A stretch of 64,000 nt of DNA from Microbacterium arborescens (GTDB taxonomy: Bacteria; Actinomycetota; Actinomycetes; Actinomycetales; Microbacteriaceae): the NCBI GenBank assembly GCA_003339645.1, contig QNUV01000021.1, positions 248,001 through 312,000 of the forward strand. The letters run 5' to 3'. Positions 51,850 to 61,100 of this stretch are shown piece by piece. The position numbers and the translations under genes are program-made. The notes under the pieces were generated by a model, which saw only the letters and a program-made list of their open reading frames with translations, did no database searches and was not told the DNA's origin. The stretch's first letter is position 1; every line of letters begins with the position of its first letter.

Positions 51850-52931
51850 CGACGATCGCCGCGCTCGACGCGCGCCTGATGCGGGTCCCGCTCACCCGCC
51901 CGTGGGCCGCCGACGTCACCTCGGTCGGCGTCATTGCGACGCACCTGCGCCGCAGCGACGGCGCCGAGGGCTGGGGCTTCGCCTGGACTCCCCAGATCGG
52001 AGCCGAGGCGGTGCTCGCCCTCCTGCGCCACGACATCGCGCCCGCCGCGGTGGGGCGTCCCGCCGCCCCGGGCGACGCCTGGCAGGGCCTGTGGGAGCAC
52101 GTGCACGAGGCGGGCGGCGGCGGTGTGACGACGATCGCGCTCGCGGGCCTCGACCTGGCGCTGTGGGATGCCGCGGCGCGCGCAGCGGGTTCATCGGTCT
52201 CGACCCTGATCGGACGACGGCGCGAGAGCGTCCGCGTGTACGGCAGCGGCGTGAACCTCCACTACTCGATGGACGAGCTCGTCGCTCAGGCCGAGCGATG
52301 GGTCGATCGCGGGTTCAGTGCGGTGAAGGTCAAGGTCGGCAAGGCGGACGTCGCCGAGGACCTCGACCGGCTTCGCGCCGTGCGCGCGGTCCTGGGGCCC
52401 GACCGCGGCCTGATGATCGACGCCAATCAGCGCTGGGACCTCGACCGCGCCACGCGCTCGCTCGACGTCCTCGCCGAGGTCCGACCCGGCTGGATCGAGG
52501 AGCCCCTGCGCGCCGACGACATCGACGGACACGCCGAGCTCGCACGGCGCCTCGGCGGCGGGCCGCGCATTCCGATCGCCGTGGGCGAGAACCTGCACAC
52601 CGCGTACCGCTTCGCCGAGATGCTGCGCCGCGGCGCCGCGCAGATCGTGCAGCCCAACATCATCCGCGTCGGCGGGATCACGCCGCTGCAGCGCATCGCC
52701 ACCGTGGCCGAGGACGCCGGGGCCGAGCTGCATCCGCACCTGCTGCCGGAGCTGTCGGGCCAGATCGCGCTGACCCTGCCCGGCGGCGCCGCCGAGCCCT
52801 GGGTCGAAGACGTCGAGGATGCCGGCTTCGCCGAGCTCGGCGCCCTCCGCGATCCGTCTCCCGTCGTGATCCGCGACGGACGGCTGCGCGAGACCGATCA
52901 CGTCGGCCTGGGCCTTCGCTTCACCGGCTGA
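51846..52931 (+). CDS. Enolase-superfamily sugar acid dehydratase (mandelate racemase type)
   Basis: 361 residues. Active-site residues follow mandelate racemase numbering closely: KVKVG with Lys163 (general base; Lys161 before it), metal ligands Asp192 (DANQRWD), Glu218 (WIEEPL) and Glu248 (VGENL), and His298 in AELHPHLLPEL. Such enzymes dehydrate aldonates and aldarates to 2-keto-3-deoxy acids. GTG start overlaps the KdgD-like stop. In this operon a galactarate or glucarate dehydratase role is the best fit, giving the substrate of the KdgD-like enzyme. Confidence 0.9.
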   Translation: MTTIAALDARLMRVPLTRPWAADVTSVGVIATHLRRSDGAEGWGFAWTPQIGAEAVLALLRHDIAPAAVGRPAAPGDAWQGLWEHVHEAGGGGVTTIALAGLDLALWDAAARAAGSSVSTLIGRRRESVRVYGSGVNLHYSMDELVAQAERWVDRGFSAVKVKVGKADVAEDLDRLRAVRAVLGPDRGLMIDANQRWDLDRATRSLDVLAEVRPGWIEEPLRADDIDGHAELARRLGGGPRIPIAVGENLHTAYRFAEMLRRGAAQIVQPNIIRVGGITPLQRIATVAEDAGAELHPHLLPELSGQIALTLPGGAAEPWVEDVEDAGFAELGALRDPSPVVIRDGRLRETDHVGLGLRFTG

Positions 52932-53006
52932 CACGTCAGCACCGGCCGGCTCCTCCCCACTCACCCTTCACCCACGCTCGATCACAGACCACCGCGAGGA
53001 CCAGCG

Positions 53007-54485
53007 ATGACCACCACCCCCGATCGCATCGACGAACTGGCCGCCGCGGCAGCCGCGGCAGCCCCCATCTGGCGCGACGCGGATGCGGCGACCCGCGCCG
53101 GCTGGCTGCGCGCCCTCGCCGACGCCCTCGACGCCGCCGCGGACGAGCTCGTCGAGATCGCCGACCGCGAGACACGGCTCGGCACGACGCGCCTGCGCGG
53201 CGAGGTCGGCCGCACGACGGGACAGCTGCGGCTGTTCGCCGACGTCGTGACCGAGGGCTCGTTCCGCGAGATCACGATCGACGACGCCGACCCGGCTGCG
53301 GCGCCGCCGCGCCCCGAGCTGCGCCGTCTGCTCGTGGGGCTCGGGCCGGTCGCGGTGTTCTCGGCGTCCAACTTCCCCTTCGCGTTCTCGGTCTGCGGCG
53401 GCGACACCGCGTCGGCCCTCGCTGCCGGCAACCCGGTGATCGTCAAGGCGCACTCCGGGCACCCGGAGCTCTCGCGCCGCACGGCCGAGATCGCGGTCGA
53501 GGCCCTCCGCGGCGCCGGAGCGCCGGAGGGGTCGTTCGCGCTCGTCGAGGGGCGCGAGGCCGGCAACGCGCTCGTGCAGCAGCCCCTCGTCCGCGCGGCA
53601 GGGTTCACCGGCTCGGTGTCGGGCGGGCGCGCCCTGTTCGACCTCGCGTCGGGGCGGCCCGATCCGATCCCGTTCTACGGCGAGCTGGGCAGCGTGAACC
53701 CCGTGGTCGTCACACCCGCCGCGGCCGCGGCCCGGGGCGATGAGCTCGCCCGCGGTCTCGTGGCCTCGTTCACGCTCGGCGCCGGCCAGTTCTGCACGAA
53801 GCCCGGCGTCGTGTTCGTTCCCGGCGGCAGCGGATTCGTCGACGCCGTCGCCGCTGCCGCCGTGGGCGCGACCGGCGGCCCGCTGCTGACCGATCGCATC
53901 ACCGACGCCTTCCCGGCCGGGATCTCGGCGCTCGAGGCCGACGCATCCGTGGGGGTGGTGGCGGAGGGCGTCGCGGGCGACGGTGCACGCCCCGTCGTCC
54001 TCGCGTCCGATGCGGCGGCGGTCGCGGCTCGCCCGGAGGTCCTGCTGGAGGAGTGCTTCGGTCCCGTCACCCTGCTCGTCGAGTACGCCGGCGAGGCAGA
54101 CCTGCTGGCAGCCCTCGCCGCCGTGCCGGGAAGCCTCACCGCCACCCTGCACTCGGAGCCGGGCGACGACGTCACCGCAACCCTCGCACTGCTGCAGGAG
54201 CGGGCCGGTCGTGTGCTGTTCGCCGGCTGGCCGACCGGCGTTGCAGTGACCTGGTCGCAGCACCACGGCGGCCCGTGGCCCGCGACCACCTCGCTGCACA
54301 CCTCCGTCGGGGCCACCGCCATCCGCCGCTTCCTGCGCCCACTCGTCTTCCAGGATGCGCCGCCCGCCCTGTTGCCGCGCGAGCTGAGCGACGCGGCGCT
54401 GAGCAGCATCCCGCACCGGCGCAACGGCGTGCTCGTGCTGCCGCAGCCGAGCGGGCCCCTCGCAGACGGAAAACGCTTCCCGTAG
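53007..54485 (+). CDS. Aldehyde dehydrogenase, probable 2,5-dioxovalerate dehydrogenase
   Basis: 492-residue NAD(P)-dependent aldehyde dehydrogenase: catalytic Cys263 (GAGQFCTKPG), general base Glu226 (YGELGSVNP), nucleotide-binding Asn in FSASNFPFAFS. The sequence style (SNFPFAFSVCGGDTASALAAG) fits 2-oxoglutarate semialdehyde dehydrogenases of aldarate and pentose routes. It follows the dehydratase by 75 bases with no strong hairpin between, so probably the same transcript. Its product, 2-oxoglutarate, enters the TCA cycle. A LacI-type operator lies in its last codons. Confidence 0.9.
   Translation: MTTTPDRIDELAAAAAAAAPIWRDADAATRAGWLRALADALDAAADELVEIADRETRLGTTRLRGEVGRTTGQLRLFADVVTEGSFREITIDDADPAAAPPRPELRRLLVGLGPVAVFSASNFPFAFSVCGGDTASALAAGNPVIVKAHSGHPELSRRTAEIAVEALRGAGAPEGSFALVEGREAGNALVQQPLVRAAGFTGSVSGGRALFDLASGRPDPIPFYGELGSVNPVVVTPAAAAARGDELARGLVASFTLGAGQFCTKPGVVFVPGGSGFVDAVAAAAVGATGGPLLTDRITDAFPAGISALEADASVGVVAEGVAGDGARPVVLASDAAAVAARPEVLLEECFGPVTLLVEYAGEADLLAALAAVPGSLTATLHSEPGDDVTATLALLQERAGRVLFAGWPTGVAVTWSQHHGGPWPATTSLHTSVGATAIRRFLRPLVFQDAPPALLPRELSDAALSSIPHRRNGVLVLPQPSGPLADGKRFP
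54468..54480 (+). promoter_or_regulatory. LacI-type operator inside the end of the aldehyde dehydrogenase gene
   Basis: GGAAAACGCTTCC, 15 bases before the serine hydrolase ATG at 54495 and inside the last coding residues of the aldehyde dehydrogenase. It matches the operator half GAGAAAACGCTTCC at 41362. It may control a promoter for the serine hydrolase and GH35 genes or block read-through. Confidence 0.6.
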
Positions 54486-54494
54486 GCTGGCGCG

Positions 54495-55466
54495 ATGACC
54501 TCGAGCTTCACCGCCGCGTTCGACTGGGCCCGCCGTCACGTGGGAGACGGCCGTCTGCCATCCGCCGTCGTCGGCATCGCGGACGCACGCGGCATCCTCG
54601 CCCTCGACGCCGTCGCCGCCGATGTCGACGACCGGTACGCGCTCTTCTCGATCACGAAGCCACTGCTGGGCATCTCCGCCGCGCGCGCCATCGAGCGCGG
54701 CGAGCTGACCCTGCAGACACCGCTGACGCGCGCGCTCCCGGAGTTCGGCCGCGACCGGGACGACATCGTGCGGCTCTCGCACCTCGTGAGCCACACGAGC
54801 GGCATCAGCGAACCGCCGCTCGACACCCGGGTGCCGCTGCGCACCGAGCTCCTCACGCGCGGCCGCGACTTCGCTGCCGGGACCGTCTCGCGATACTCCA
54901 CGCTCGCCTTCGAGGGCGTCGCGGCGCTCGTCGAGAGCGCGAGCGGCCACGCATGGCACGACGACGTCGCCGGCTGGGCGTCGAGCATCGGCGCCGACGG
55001 CCTGTCGGTCGACCTCGACGGCACGACGCCGATCGCGGATGCCGCCGCCGCGGGCGCCGATATGGCGGCCTTCGCCGCGCAGCGCAATCCCGGCGCGGGC
55101 CTCGCCGGCCGGGCGCGCGACCTGCTCGCCCTCGGGACCGAGCTGCTGCGGATCCACGACGGTGCCCGCGACGGCATCCTCGCGCCCGCGACGCTCGCGA
55201 TGATGCGGCGCCCCCTGACCGGCGACATCCCGCGGCTGGAGCCCTATCCCGCCGAGCGCGGCCAGGACTGGGGTCTCGCCTGGAACCTGCGCACCCGGGC
55301 CCCCGGGCTGATCGACCGCGACACGTACGGCCACGGCGGCTGGGCGGGGACGGAGTTCTGGGTCCACCCGGGCGCCGGCATCGCGTGGGTGCTGCTGACC
55401 AACCGCGCCCTGCGTCCGGGCGTCGACATCGACGAGCTCGACAACGCGGTCGTCGGGGCGCGGTGA
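54495..55466 (+). CDS. Serine hydrolase of the class C beta-lactamase/esterase family
   Basis: 323 residues with the catalytic Ser52-x-x-Lys55 (SITK), Tyr134 (RYST, in place of the usual YSN) and the third box HGGWAG near 289. Such proteins include esterases and D-aminopeptidases. No signal peptide, so cytoplasmic; an esterase removing acyl groups from imported oligosaccharides would suit the setting. The GH35 gene starts inside its stop codon (GTGA). Confidence 0.85.
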   Translation: MTSSFTAAFDWARRHVGDGRLPSAVVGIADARGILALDAVAADVDDRYALFSITKPLLGISAARAIERGELTLQTPLTRALPEFGRDRDDIVRLSHLVSHTSGISEPPLDTRVPLRTELLTRGRDFAAGTVSRYSTLAFEGVAALVESASGHAWHDDVAGWASSIGADGLSVDLDGTTPIADAAAAGADMAAFAAQRNPGAGLAGRARDLLALGTELLRIHDGARDGILAPATLAMMRRPLTGDIPRLEPYPAERGQDWGLAWNLRTRAPGLIDRDTYGHGGWAGTEFWVHPGAGIAWVLLTNRALRPGVDIDELDNAVVGAR

Positions 55467-57739
55467 GCGAGCCCGTGACCGAGCCGCTGACCGTCCAGCA
55501 CGTCGCTTGGCCCCACCCCGAGCGGCCCGCGCCGCTGCCCGCTCCTCACGAGCGCGCCCGCGGCATCTCGGTCACCGATCGCGCCCTGTACCGTCACGGC
55601 GAGGGCTGGGTGCCGGTGTCGGGCGAAGTGCACTACAGCCGGCTGCCGCGGCACCGCTGGCCCGAGCGGATGCGACAGCTGCGCGCCGCCGGCGTCTCGG
55701 TCGCCTCGACCTACGCCTTCTGGAACCACCACGTCTCCGAGCGCGGGCGCCCCCGCTTCGACGGGCACCTCGATCTCGGCGCGTTCGTCGACGACGCCGC
55801 CGCGGCCGGACTCGACGTCATGCTCCGGATCGGCCCCTGGGCGCACGGCGAGTCGCGCAACGGCGGGTTCCCCGACTGGGTGCAGGAGCTGCCGGTCGCC
55901 CACCGGAGCGACGACCCCGCCTATCTCGAACTCGTGCGCGAGTGGTTCGGTCAGCTCGCGACTGCCCTCGACGGCCGCGCACGGCCGGGCGGACCGGTCA
56001 TCGGCATCCAGCTCGAGAACGAGCTCTACGACCGCCCCGAGCATCTCGTCACGCTCAAGCGACTCGCCCGCGAGGCGGGTATGTCGGCGCCCCTGTGGAC
56101 CGCGACGGCATGGGGTGGGGCGATGCTCCCCGACGGAGACGTCCTGCCGGTGTTCGGCGGCTATGCCGACGGGTTCTGGGTCGACCCCGGCGCGCCCTGG
56201 GACCCGACGTTCCGCGCGCACTACTTCCCGTCGCACGACTGGGACGACCCGGGCGTGGGCGCTGACGTGCGCGCCAGCCAGGGCTTCGCCGCGGCGAGCG
56301 CGACGGCCGATCTGCACGGCTTCCCGCCGGCTACCTGCGAGCTCGGCGGGGGCATGGCCACGGCGTACCACCGGCGCCCGGTCCTGGCCGGGCGCGACGT
56401 TGCCGCTCTCGCCCACGTGAAGATCGGCAACGGCTCCGCGTGGCAGGGGTACTACATGTTCGTCGGCGGTCGTAACCCCGGCCCCGACCTGCAGGAGACG
56501 ATCGACACCGGATATCCGAACGACATGCCCGAGTTCGGATATGACTTCCACGCTCCCATCGGGCAGTCGGGCGACCTGGCCGAATCGGCGCCGCTGCTGC
56601 GCGCGCAGCACGCCTTCCTCTCCGCGTTCGGCGCCCGCCTGTCGGCCATGTCGTCGTCCCTCCCCGATGTCCGCGCCACGTCGCTCGACGACCGCACCAC
56701 CCTCCGATGGGCCCTCCGCTCGACGGCCGACGAGGGCATCGTCGTGATCTCGCACCACCAGCCGTTCGAGCAGGTCGCGGACGTGGCCGACGTGCAGCTG
56801 CGCGTGGTCCGTGGCGAGACCGAGACGCTCTTCCCCTCCCGGCCGATCACGGTGCCCGCCGGCACGCTCGCGCGATGGCCCGTCGGGCTCGCCATCGGGC
56901 GGACGCGCGTCGCCTGGGCGACGGCATCCCTCCTCACGGTCGTCGCCGGCACGGCGCGACCGACCCTCGTGCTCGTCGAAGATCGCGGCATCCCCGTCGA
57001 GATCGCGGTCGGCGACGAGGCGCCGCGGGCCGTTACGCCGGGCTTCCGCCCCCTCGGCTTCGACGACCTCGACGTCGTGGTGCTGCCCGCCGCCGACGCC
57101 GACCGAGTCTGGGTGCGGCCGGGTCCCCGCCCCGAGCTGTGGATGACCGACGGCGAACTGACGTGGGGCGTCGACGGCGCCCTCGTGCGCGGGGCCGGAG
57201 AGGCTCACCGTTACGACCCGGATACGGGCGAATGGCGGGCTGCGGCAGTCGTGACGGACGGGCCGGACCCCGCCCGCGCAGCCGCGCCCGCGCCCGACGG
57301 CGAACGCGTGTCGGTCGAACAGGAGCGCGCGCCGCAGGCACCGCCCGCGGACTACGGCTTCGGCGGGCCGCGCCACCGCGCACCGTCAGACGAGACCTTC
57401 AGCGAGCGCGCCGCCCGATACCGCCTGCGCCTGCCCGCAACGTCGTTCGACCCCGAGGCCGACGCCGTGCTCGACCTCGACTGGGCGGGCGACGTCGGAC
57501 GCGTCGTCGTCGACGGCCGCGTCGTCGACGATCGCTTCTGGGACGGCACGCGCTGGTCGCTCTCGCTGCGGGATGCCGGCGCCACCGAGACCAGCGAGAT
57601 CGCCGTCGAGGTGCTGGCGCTGTCACCCGCCTCGACGATCGCCCTCCCCATCGGCGCGGAGTCACGGCGAGCCGACGCTGCGGCGACATCCCTGCGCGCC
57701 GCAATCCGGCTGCGTGGCCCCTGGCAGCGCCTCGCCTGA
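55463..57739 (+). CDS. GH35 beta-galactosidase
   Basis: 758 residues. Barrel motifs of GH35: VSGEVHYSRLPRHRWPERM, IGPWAHGESRNGGFPDW, acid/base Glu187 in IQLENE, and nucleophile Glu293 in ATCELGGG. The C-terminal 350 residues are beta-rich domains. Removes terminal beta-galactose from pectic galactan oligosaccharides. No signal peptide. GTG start overlaps the serine hydrolase stop, so the two are coupled. Confidence 0.93.
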   Translation: MSEPVTEPLTVQHVAWPHPERPAPLPAPHERARGISVTDRALYRHGEGWVPVSGEVHYSRLPRHRWPERMRQLRAAGVSVASTYAFWNHHVSERGRPRFDGHLDLGAFVDDAAAAGLDVMLRIGPWAHGESRNGGFPDWVQELPVAHRSDDPAYLELVREWFGQLATALDGRARPGGPVIGIQLENELYDRPEHLVTLKRLAREAGMSAPLWTATAWGGAMLPDGDVLPVFGGYADGFWVDPGAPWDPTFRAHYFPSHDWDDPGVGADVRASQGFAAASATADLHGFPPATCELGGGMATAYHRRPVLAGRDVAALAHVKIGNGSAWQGYYMFVGGRNPGPDLQETIDTGYPNDMPEFGYDFHAPIGQSGDLAESAPLLRAQHAFLSAFGARLSAMSSSLPDVRATSLDDRTTLRWALRSTADEGIVVISHHQPFEQVADVADVQLRVVRGETETLFPSRPITVPAGTLARWPVGLAIGRTRVAWATASLLTVVAGTARPTLVLVEDRGIPVEIAVGDEAPRAVTPGFRPLGFDDLDVVVLPAADADRVWVRPGPRPELWMTDGELTWGVDGALVRGAGEAHRYDPDTGEWRAAAVVTDGPDPARAAAPAPDGERVSVEQERAPQAPPADYGFGGPRHRAPSDETFSERAARYRLRLPATSFDPEADAVLDLDWAGDVGRVVVDGRVVDDRFWDGTRWSLSLRDAGATETSEIAVEVLALSPASTIALPIGAESRRADAAATSLRAAIRLRGPWQRLA

Positions 57740-57904
57740 GCGGCCCGCGCCGGTGGCGAAACTCGGAGAATGGCGCGAAAACCGGATGCCGCGCGGGCTG
57801 AAGCTCCGAGAAGCGTGAGATTCTCCGAAACTCGCGACGACCGGATCGGGCCCGTCGCCGCCACGGTCCGTAATCGCGACGACGACGGGGAAAGCCCGTC
57901 GAGA

Positions 57905-57920
57905 CGGAATGCGCTTTCCG
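57905..57920. promoter_or_regulatory. LacI-type operator upstream of the CE12-PL11 promoter
   Basis: CGGAATGCGCTTTCCG, palindromic except for one base pair. It lies 76 bases upstream of the candidate -35 box and repeats almost exactly at 58040, which suggests two bound repressors joined by a DNA loop. Confidence 0.65.
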
Positions 57921-57995
57921 CGTCACCGTAGCGCGGATGTCGCGCGCCTCACAACCCGCGACAGCCGGGTCGGGCATCTGAGCCGCACGTGACCA

Positions 57996-58053
57996 TTGCG
58001 TCTTGATGACCGCCGTGTTTAGATCGTTTCACGCAAGGCGGAATGCGCTTTCC
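57996..58053 (+). promoter_or_regulatory. Promoter and operator of the CE12-PL11 gene
   Basis: TTGCGT (57996-58001), 17-base spacer, TTAGAT (58019-58024) form the best promoter in the region. GGAATGCGCTTTCC (58040-58053) lies about 10 bases beyond the expected start of transcription, so repression by blocking would be direct. Confidence 0.65.
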
Positions 58054-58180
58054 AATGACGGAGGCGCGCTCGTCTCGCGCCGTGGTCGAGTCCGTACGCC
58101 CCCGGATGCCGTTCATCCTCCCGCCCCGGCGGAGAGGCTGCGCGGCGTGCCCTTCTCGCCGATGCTGTCCAGGAGGAACC

Positions 58181-61100
58181 GTGGCTCCGAGCCGTCCCCC
58201 CGTCCCCGTCCACCACCGACCGGTCCGCGCCGGCGCCGCGGTCGCCGCCGCAGCCCTCGTGGTCACTCTCCTCGGCGCGGCACCCGCCGTCGCCGACGAC
58301 ACCGCCCTCCGCCCCCTCGATCCCGGCGAGAGCGTCACGTTCGACTTCGGCCCGGGAGCCATCGCGCCGGGTGCCATCGGAGTGACGGCCGAGACCGCCT
58401 TCGACACGGCCGCGGGTTACGGCTTCACGACGACTCCCACCGCCGATCCGGCGAACGTCGACCGCGGCGGCGACGACCCGCTGCGCTCCGACTTCGTCGC
58501 CGCTCACGGCGGCACGTTCGAGATCGAACTCGGCGCCGGCGACTATTCGGTCGCCCTCGTCGCGGGTGACACCGCCGCCGCGACCGACATCTCGCTGACC
58601 GTCGAGGGCATCGTGAAGGTGCAGCCCACGGCGAAGCCGGCCGGCGAGTACCTGGAGATGTCGTTCCCGATCGCCCTCGTCGACGGCGGGCTCACCGTGC
58701 AGGTCGGCGGCACCGCGGCATCCCTCGCGGGTCTCACCGTCACCCGGCTGGCGGAACGTCCCGCCGGCGCGATCCCGACGACCTACCTGACCGGCGACTC
58801 GACGGTGCAGACCTACGACGCCACCGCCTACGCGCCGCAGGCCGGGTGGGGTCAGATGCTCGACCGTTTCCTCGCCGACGACGTCGCCGTGACCAACCGC
58901 GCCATCGGCGGACGCTCGTCCAAGAACTTCATCACGCAGGGGCGTCTCGACGAGGTCCTCCTCGGCATCCGTCCGGGCGACTACCTGTTCGTGCAGTTCG
59001 GCCACAACGACGCGACGCAGGGCGTCGACGACCGCTACGCGTCGCCCGCCGACTACAAGGAGTACCTCCGCGTCTACGTCGAGGGGGCGCGCCAGCGCGG
59101 AGCCACTCCGGTTCTCGTGACGCCGGTCTCACGCCGCGACTTCGACCCCGCGACGGGGCTGTTCCGCGTGAGCTTCCCCGCGTACGTCGAGAAGATGATC
59201 GAGCTGGCCGACGAGGAGGATGTCGCTCTGGTCGACCTGTCGGCGTCGAGCCGGGCCTACCTCGACCAGATCGGACCGGATGCCGCGAAGGCGGTGTTCC
59301 TGCACGTCGACCCCGGTGTCTTCCCCAACCGCCCCGCAGGCACCGTCGACGACACCCACTTCCAGGAGTACGGAGCCATCCAGATGGCTCGTCTCGTCGC
59401 GCAGGGCATCGCGGCGCTCGACGACCCGCTCGCCGCGAAGGTCGTCGACGTCGAGCAGCCCGGTGAGCTACCCGCCGCCCCGCAGAACCTCGTCGCGGGA
59501 GGCATCAGCAACGCCGGGGCGACGCTGCGCTGGGATGCCGTGCCCACCGCCGACATCTACAAGGTGTTCCGCCAGCGAGCCGCAGACCCCGCCGACACCT
59601 GGACGCTCGTCGGGACCGTCACGCAGCCGACCACCATCGTCCAGGGCCTCGAGGAGGGCGCGACGTTCCGCTACCGCGTCGTGGCCGTCAACGGACGCGG
59701 CGAGTCCGAGCCGTCGGCATCCGTGGAGTTCACGACCAAGCAGGCGCAGTACCGGTTCGACTTCCAGCTGCCCGGCAACCCGCTCGCCGCGGGGTACACC
59801 GAGGTCACCCCGGCGATGGGCTACACCGCCGAGCGCGGCTACGGCTTCACCAACGTCCTGCCGGCCAACGCCGGTCGCGACCGCGGCGCAGCCGACGGCG
59901 CCGACGACCTCTCGCGCGATTTCGTGCTGCCGGGCGACAGCTCGACCTTCGCCCTCGACGTGCCGAACGGCACCTATTCGGTCAAGACCTACTCCGGTGA
60001 CTGGATCGGCTCGTCGCGGACGAGCTTCCGGGTCGAGGGCAAGGACGCCGGGTCGGGCAACGCGGGACGCGCGTCGGTCGCGGCGGTCCTGCGCGGCCCC
60101 TTCCTGGTCACCGACGGACAGCTGAGCATCGAGGCCTACGGCGCGGCCGCCGGCACCCGGCTGAACGGGCTGGAGATCACGCCGATCCTGCTCGGCCCCG
60201 TGGGCTTGAGCGTGACGGGAGTCGATGCCGATCCCGCGGCCCCGCGAATCGACCTCGCGTGGGATGCCGAGCCCGGAATGCGCTGGAACATCTACCGCGC
60301 CTCCGAGTTCGAGGGCGCGCCGGCGCTCGTCGGCACGGCGGATGAGCCGGGCTACACCGACCGCACCGCCCGCCTGGGTCTCGACTACAGCTACCACGTG
60401 ACCGCCGTCGACCAGACGGGTCTCGAGTCGGTGCCTTCCGCCACGGTCGGCACGAGCCTCGTCGATCCCGAGGCGGCACCGCCGTCGGCACCGATCGCGC
60501 TCACCGCCGAGCGCGTCGACAAACGCGAGATCGAGCTGTCGTGGTCGGCACCGGATGGCGCCGTCTCGGCGCTCGTGTTCCGGTCGCAGACCGCCGGCGA
60601 GCGGGGCGACCTCGTGGGCATCGTCGACGTCTCGCGGTTCGTCGACACCGACGTGCTGACGACCGTGCCCTACTTCTACACCGTGGTGGGCCTCGGCGCG
60701 GGCGGTCCGGGTGCCGCATCCGAACAGCTCGAGACGCCCGCCCCGACCGTGCTGCAGCGTCAGGCCGAGTACCTCGGCCGCGGCGTCGCAGCTGTCGCGA
60801 CCGACGACGGGGTGCTCGTGTCGTGGCGGCTGCTCGGAACCGATCCGGCGGACGCCGCGTTCCACGTGTACCGCGACGGCGGGCGCATCACCGACGAACC
60901 GATCACCGCGACGACGAACCTCGTCGACACGACCGGCTCGACGGGATCGACCTACTTCGTCACGAGACTGAGCGCCGACGGAGCGACCGAGACCACCGAA
61001 TCGGAGCCGGTCTCCGTGCAGACCGCGGCGTACCGGTCGGTCCCGCTGCAGCGTCCCGCCGATGCCTACACCCGAGACGGCCAGCCGTACTCGTACTCGG

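Larger units (their letters stand above)
57740..58180. other. 441-base non-coding region upstream of the CE12-PL11 gene
   Basis: No gene recognised. Near its left end TCGGAGAAT (57763-57771) pairs with ATTCTCCGA (57820-57828), with CGAAACTCG repeated directly at both ends, possibly the terminator of the GH35 transcript. A small hairpin GACGGG/CCCGTC lies at 57884-57900. Two operators (57905-57920, 58040-58053) and a promoter (57996-58024) follow. The last 130 bases form an untranslated leader that ends in AGGAGG before the GTG at 58181. Confidence 0.6.
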
